Positions 63,176-64,000 of a stretch of DNA of 64,000 bases are shown here, piece by piece; within the stretch, counting starts at the first letter, position 1; every line of letters starts with the position of its first letter. The DNA is from Nitrospira sp. bin75. Its GTDB lineage: Bacteria; Nitrospirota; Nitrospiria; Nitrospirales; UBA8639. Location of the stretch: NCBI GenBank assembly GCA_002238765.1, contig MPMZ01000002.1:1-64000 (forward strand), in the 5' to 3' direction. The translations under genes and the position numbers were made by a program. Below the pieces are notes generated by a model, which saw nothing but the letters and a program-made list of their open reading frames with translations, was not told where the DNA came from and ran no database searches.

Positions 63176-64000
63176 ATGGCGCATTTAGAGGACCAACGCG
63201 AAACCATCTATAAAGTCGATCCGGCCCATCCGGAGACCGAGGATCTGCCGATCCTGCGGACAGAGGAACTGTTGTTGAACATGGGGCCGCAGCATCCCGC
63301 GACGCATGGCGTGCTGAAAGTGATCCTCGACCTGGAAGGAGAGCGGATTACGAAGTCCACGGTGGTCATGGGTTTTCTCCATCGGGGCGTGGAAAAACTC
63401 GCCGAACACGGGACCTATCATCAATTTATTCCTCATACGGATCGTCTCGACTACGTCTGCGCGATGTATAACAACTTTGCCTATTGCCGGGCCGTCGAGA
63501 AACTGATGAACGTGACCGTGCCCGAGCGGGCGGAGTATTTGCGCACTATCGTGGCGGAAATCCAACGAATTATCGGGCATCTGTTTTGGTTGGGGACGCA
63601 GGCGCTGGATATCGGGGCGATGACCGTGTTTTTCTACACGTTCCGTGACCGTGAGATTCTGCTCGACTGGTTCGATGAACTATGCGGGGCCAGGCTGACC
63701 ACCAGTTGGTATCGGATCGGCGGGGTGGAACGGGATTTTACCGCCTCGTTGGAGACCAAGATCCGGGACTTTCTTGCGTACTTTCCTCCCAAGATCGATG
63801 AATACGTGGTGTTCCTGGAAAAGAACCGTATTTGGCTGGCTCGGACCGTGGGTGTGGCGGTCATTTCGGCGGAGGACGCCTTGGGTTATGGGTTGAGCGG
63901 GCCGACGTTGCGGGGGTCGGGCGTCGATTACGACTTGCGCAAATACGAGTCGTATGGCGCGTATCCCAAGTGCGAGTTCAGCGTGCCGGTTGGCAAGAAC
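63176..64000 (+). CDS. nuoD: NADH-quinone oxidoreductase subunit D, cut by the window end
   Basis: 275 codons remain open to the last base. LLLNMGPQHPATHGVLKVIL, GFLHRGVEKLAEH and HTDRLDYVCAMYNN are diagnostic of the 49-kDa subunit that lines the quinone pocket. The rest of the nuo operon lies beyond the window. Confidence 0.95.
   Translation, partial: MAHLEDQRETIYKVDPAHPETEDLPILRTEELLLNMGPQHPATHGVLKVILDLEGERITKSTVVMGFLHRGVEKLAEHGTYHQFIPHTDRLDYVCAMYNNFAYCRAVEKLMNVTVPERAEYLRTIVAEIQRIIGHLFWLGTQALDIGAMTVFFYTFRDREILLDWFDELCGARLTTSWYRIGGVERDFTASLETKIRDFLAYFPPKIDEYVVFLEKNRIWLARTVGVAVISAEDALGYGLSGPTLRGSGVDYDLRKYESYGAYPKCEFSVPVGKN

Noticed and set aside
1-64000. tRNA, rRNA or CRISPR loci
   Set aside because: No cloverleaf with a conserved T-loop, no rRNA signature and no regularly spaced direct repeats were seen.

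Overview
The window reads as chromosomal DNA of a chemolithoautotroph, most likely Nitrospirota (Nitrospira or a close relative). This is inferred from gene content: multihaem c-type cytochromes under a sigma-54 regulator, an MshL/ExeA-like secretin locus, a DabA-type inorganic-carbon protein, an Mrp/Mbh-type antiporter and the start of a complex I operon. No rRNA, tRNA or CRISPR array was recognised.

Layout. 1-2393 is a complete IS1595-like element with perfect 23-bp ends. It carries a DNA methyltransferase fused to an Mrr-like nuclease domain and abuts queA. 3589-8916 is an AT-richer accessory block: an EcoRV-like restriction gene with an in-frame stop and its intact methylase, an orphan BrnA/CopG-like antitoxin, a HEPN-like protein, and a VapBC pair with a broken toxin. 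9011-18976 holds a PpiD-like chaperone fragment, a cupredoxin, a PAS/sigma-54 activator, and a cytochrome cluster behind a sigma-54 promoter. 19232-26543 is a secretin/ATPase/TPR operon facing a two-component system. 26733-31244 has a haem sensor, an NhaD antiporter, a SulP permease and a 51-residue protein behind a consensus sigma-54 promoter. 31270-34646 is a patch of decayed genes (IS481-like transposase, HNH protein, TbpB-like protein, LysR fragment). 35192-48829 is the carbon/sodium block: an NhaR-like regulator, DabA, a DegP protease and a nine-gene antiporter cluster. 50284-55569 is a second defence block: a convergent BsaWI-like R-M pair in which both genes are frameshifted, an XRE remnant, and a large SEC-C protein with a nuclease-like motif. 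55603-61489 carries a PriA lacking helicase motifs, an EF-hand-like protein and a 2OG-Fe(II) oxygenase. 61735-64000 is nuoABCD.

How the genes may work together. Three leader sequences share two conserved blocks and a terminator. They precede the SulP permease, dabA and the Mrp/Mbh operon, which lie 7-12 kb apart. The 3' conserved block in each leader forms the 5' arm of the terminator, as in an ON-type riboswitch. NhaD and an NhaR-like activator lie among them, so a shared ion-responsive (perhaps Na+) regulon for bicarbonate uptake and Na+/H+ exchange is the main hypothesis. The accessory blocks contain many genes with a single inactivating lesion while neighbouring core genes are intact, which suggests ongoing decay of defence and mobile functions.
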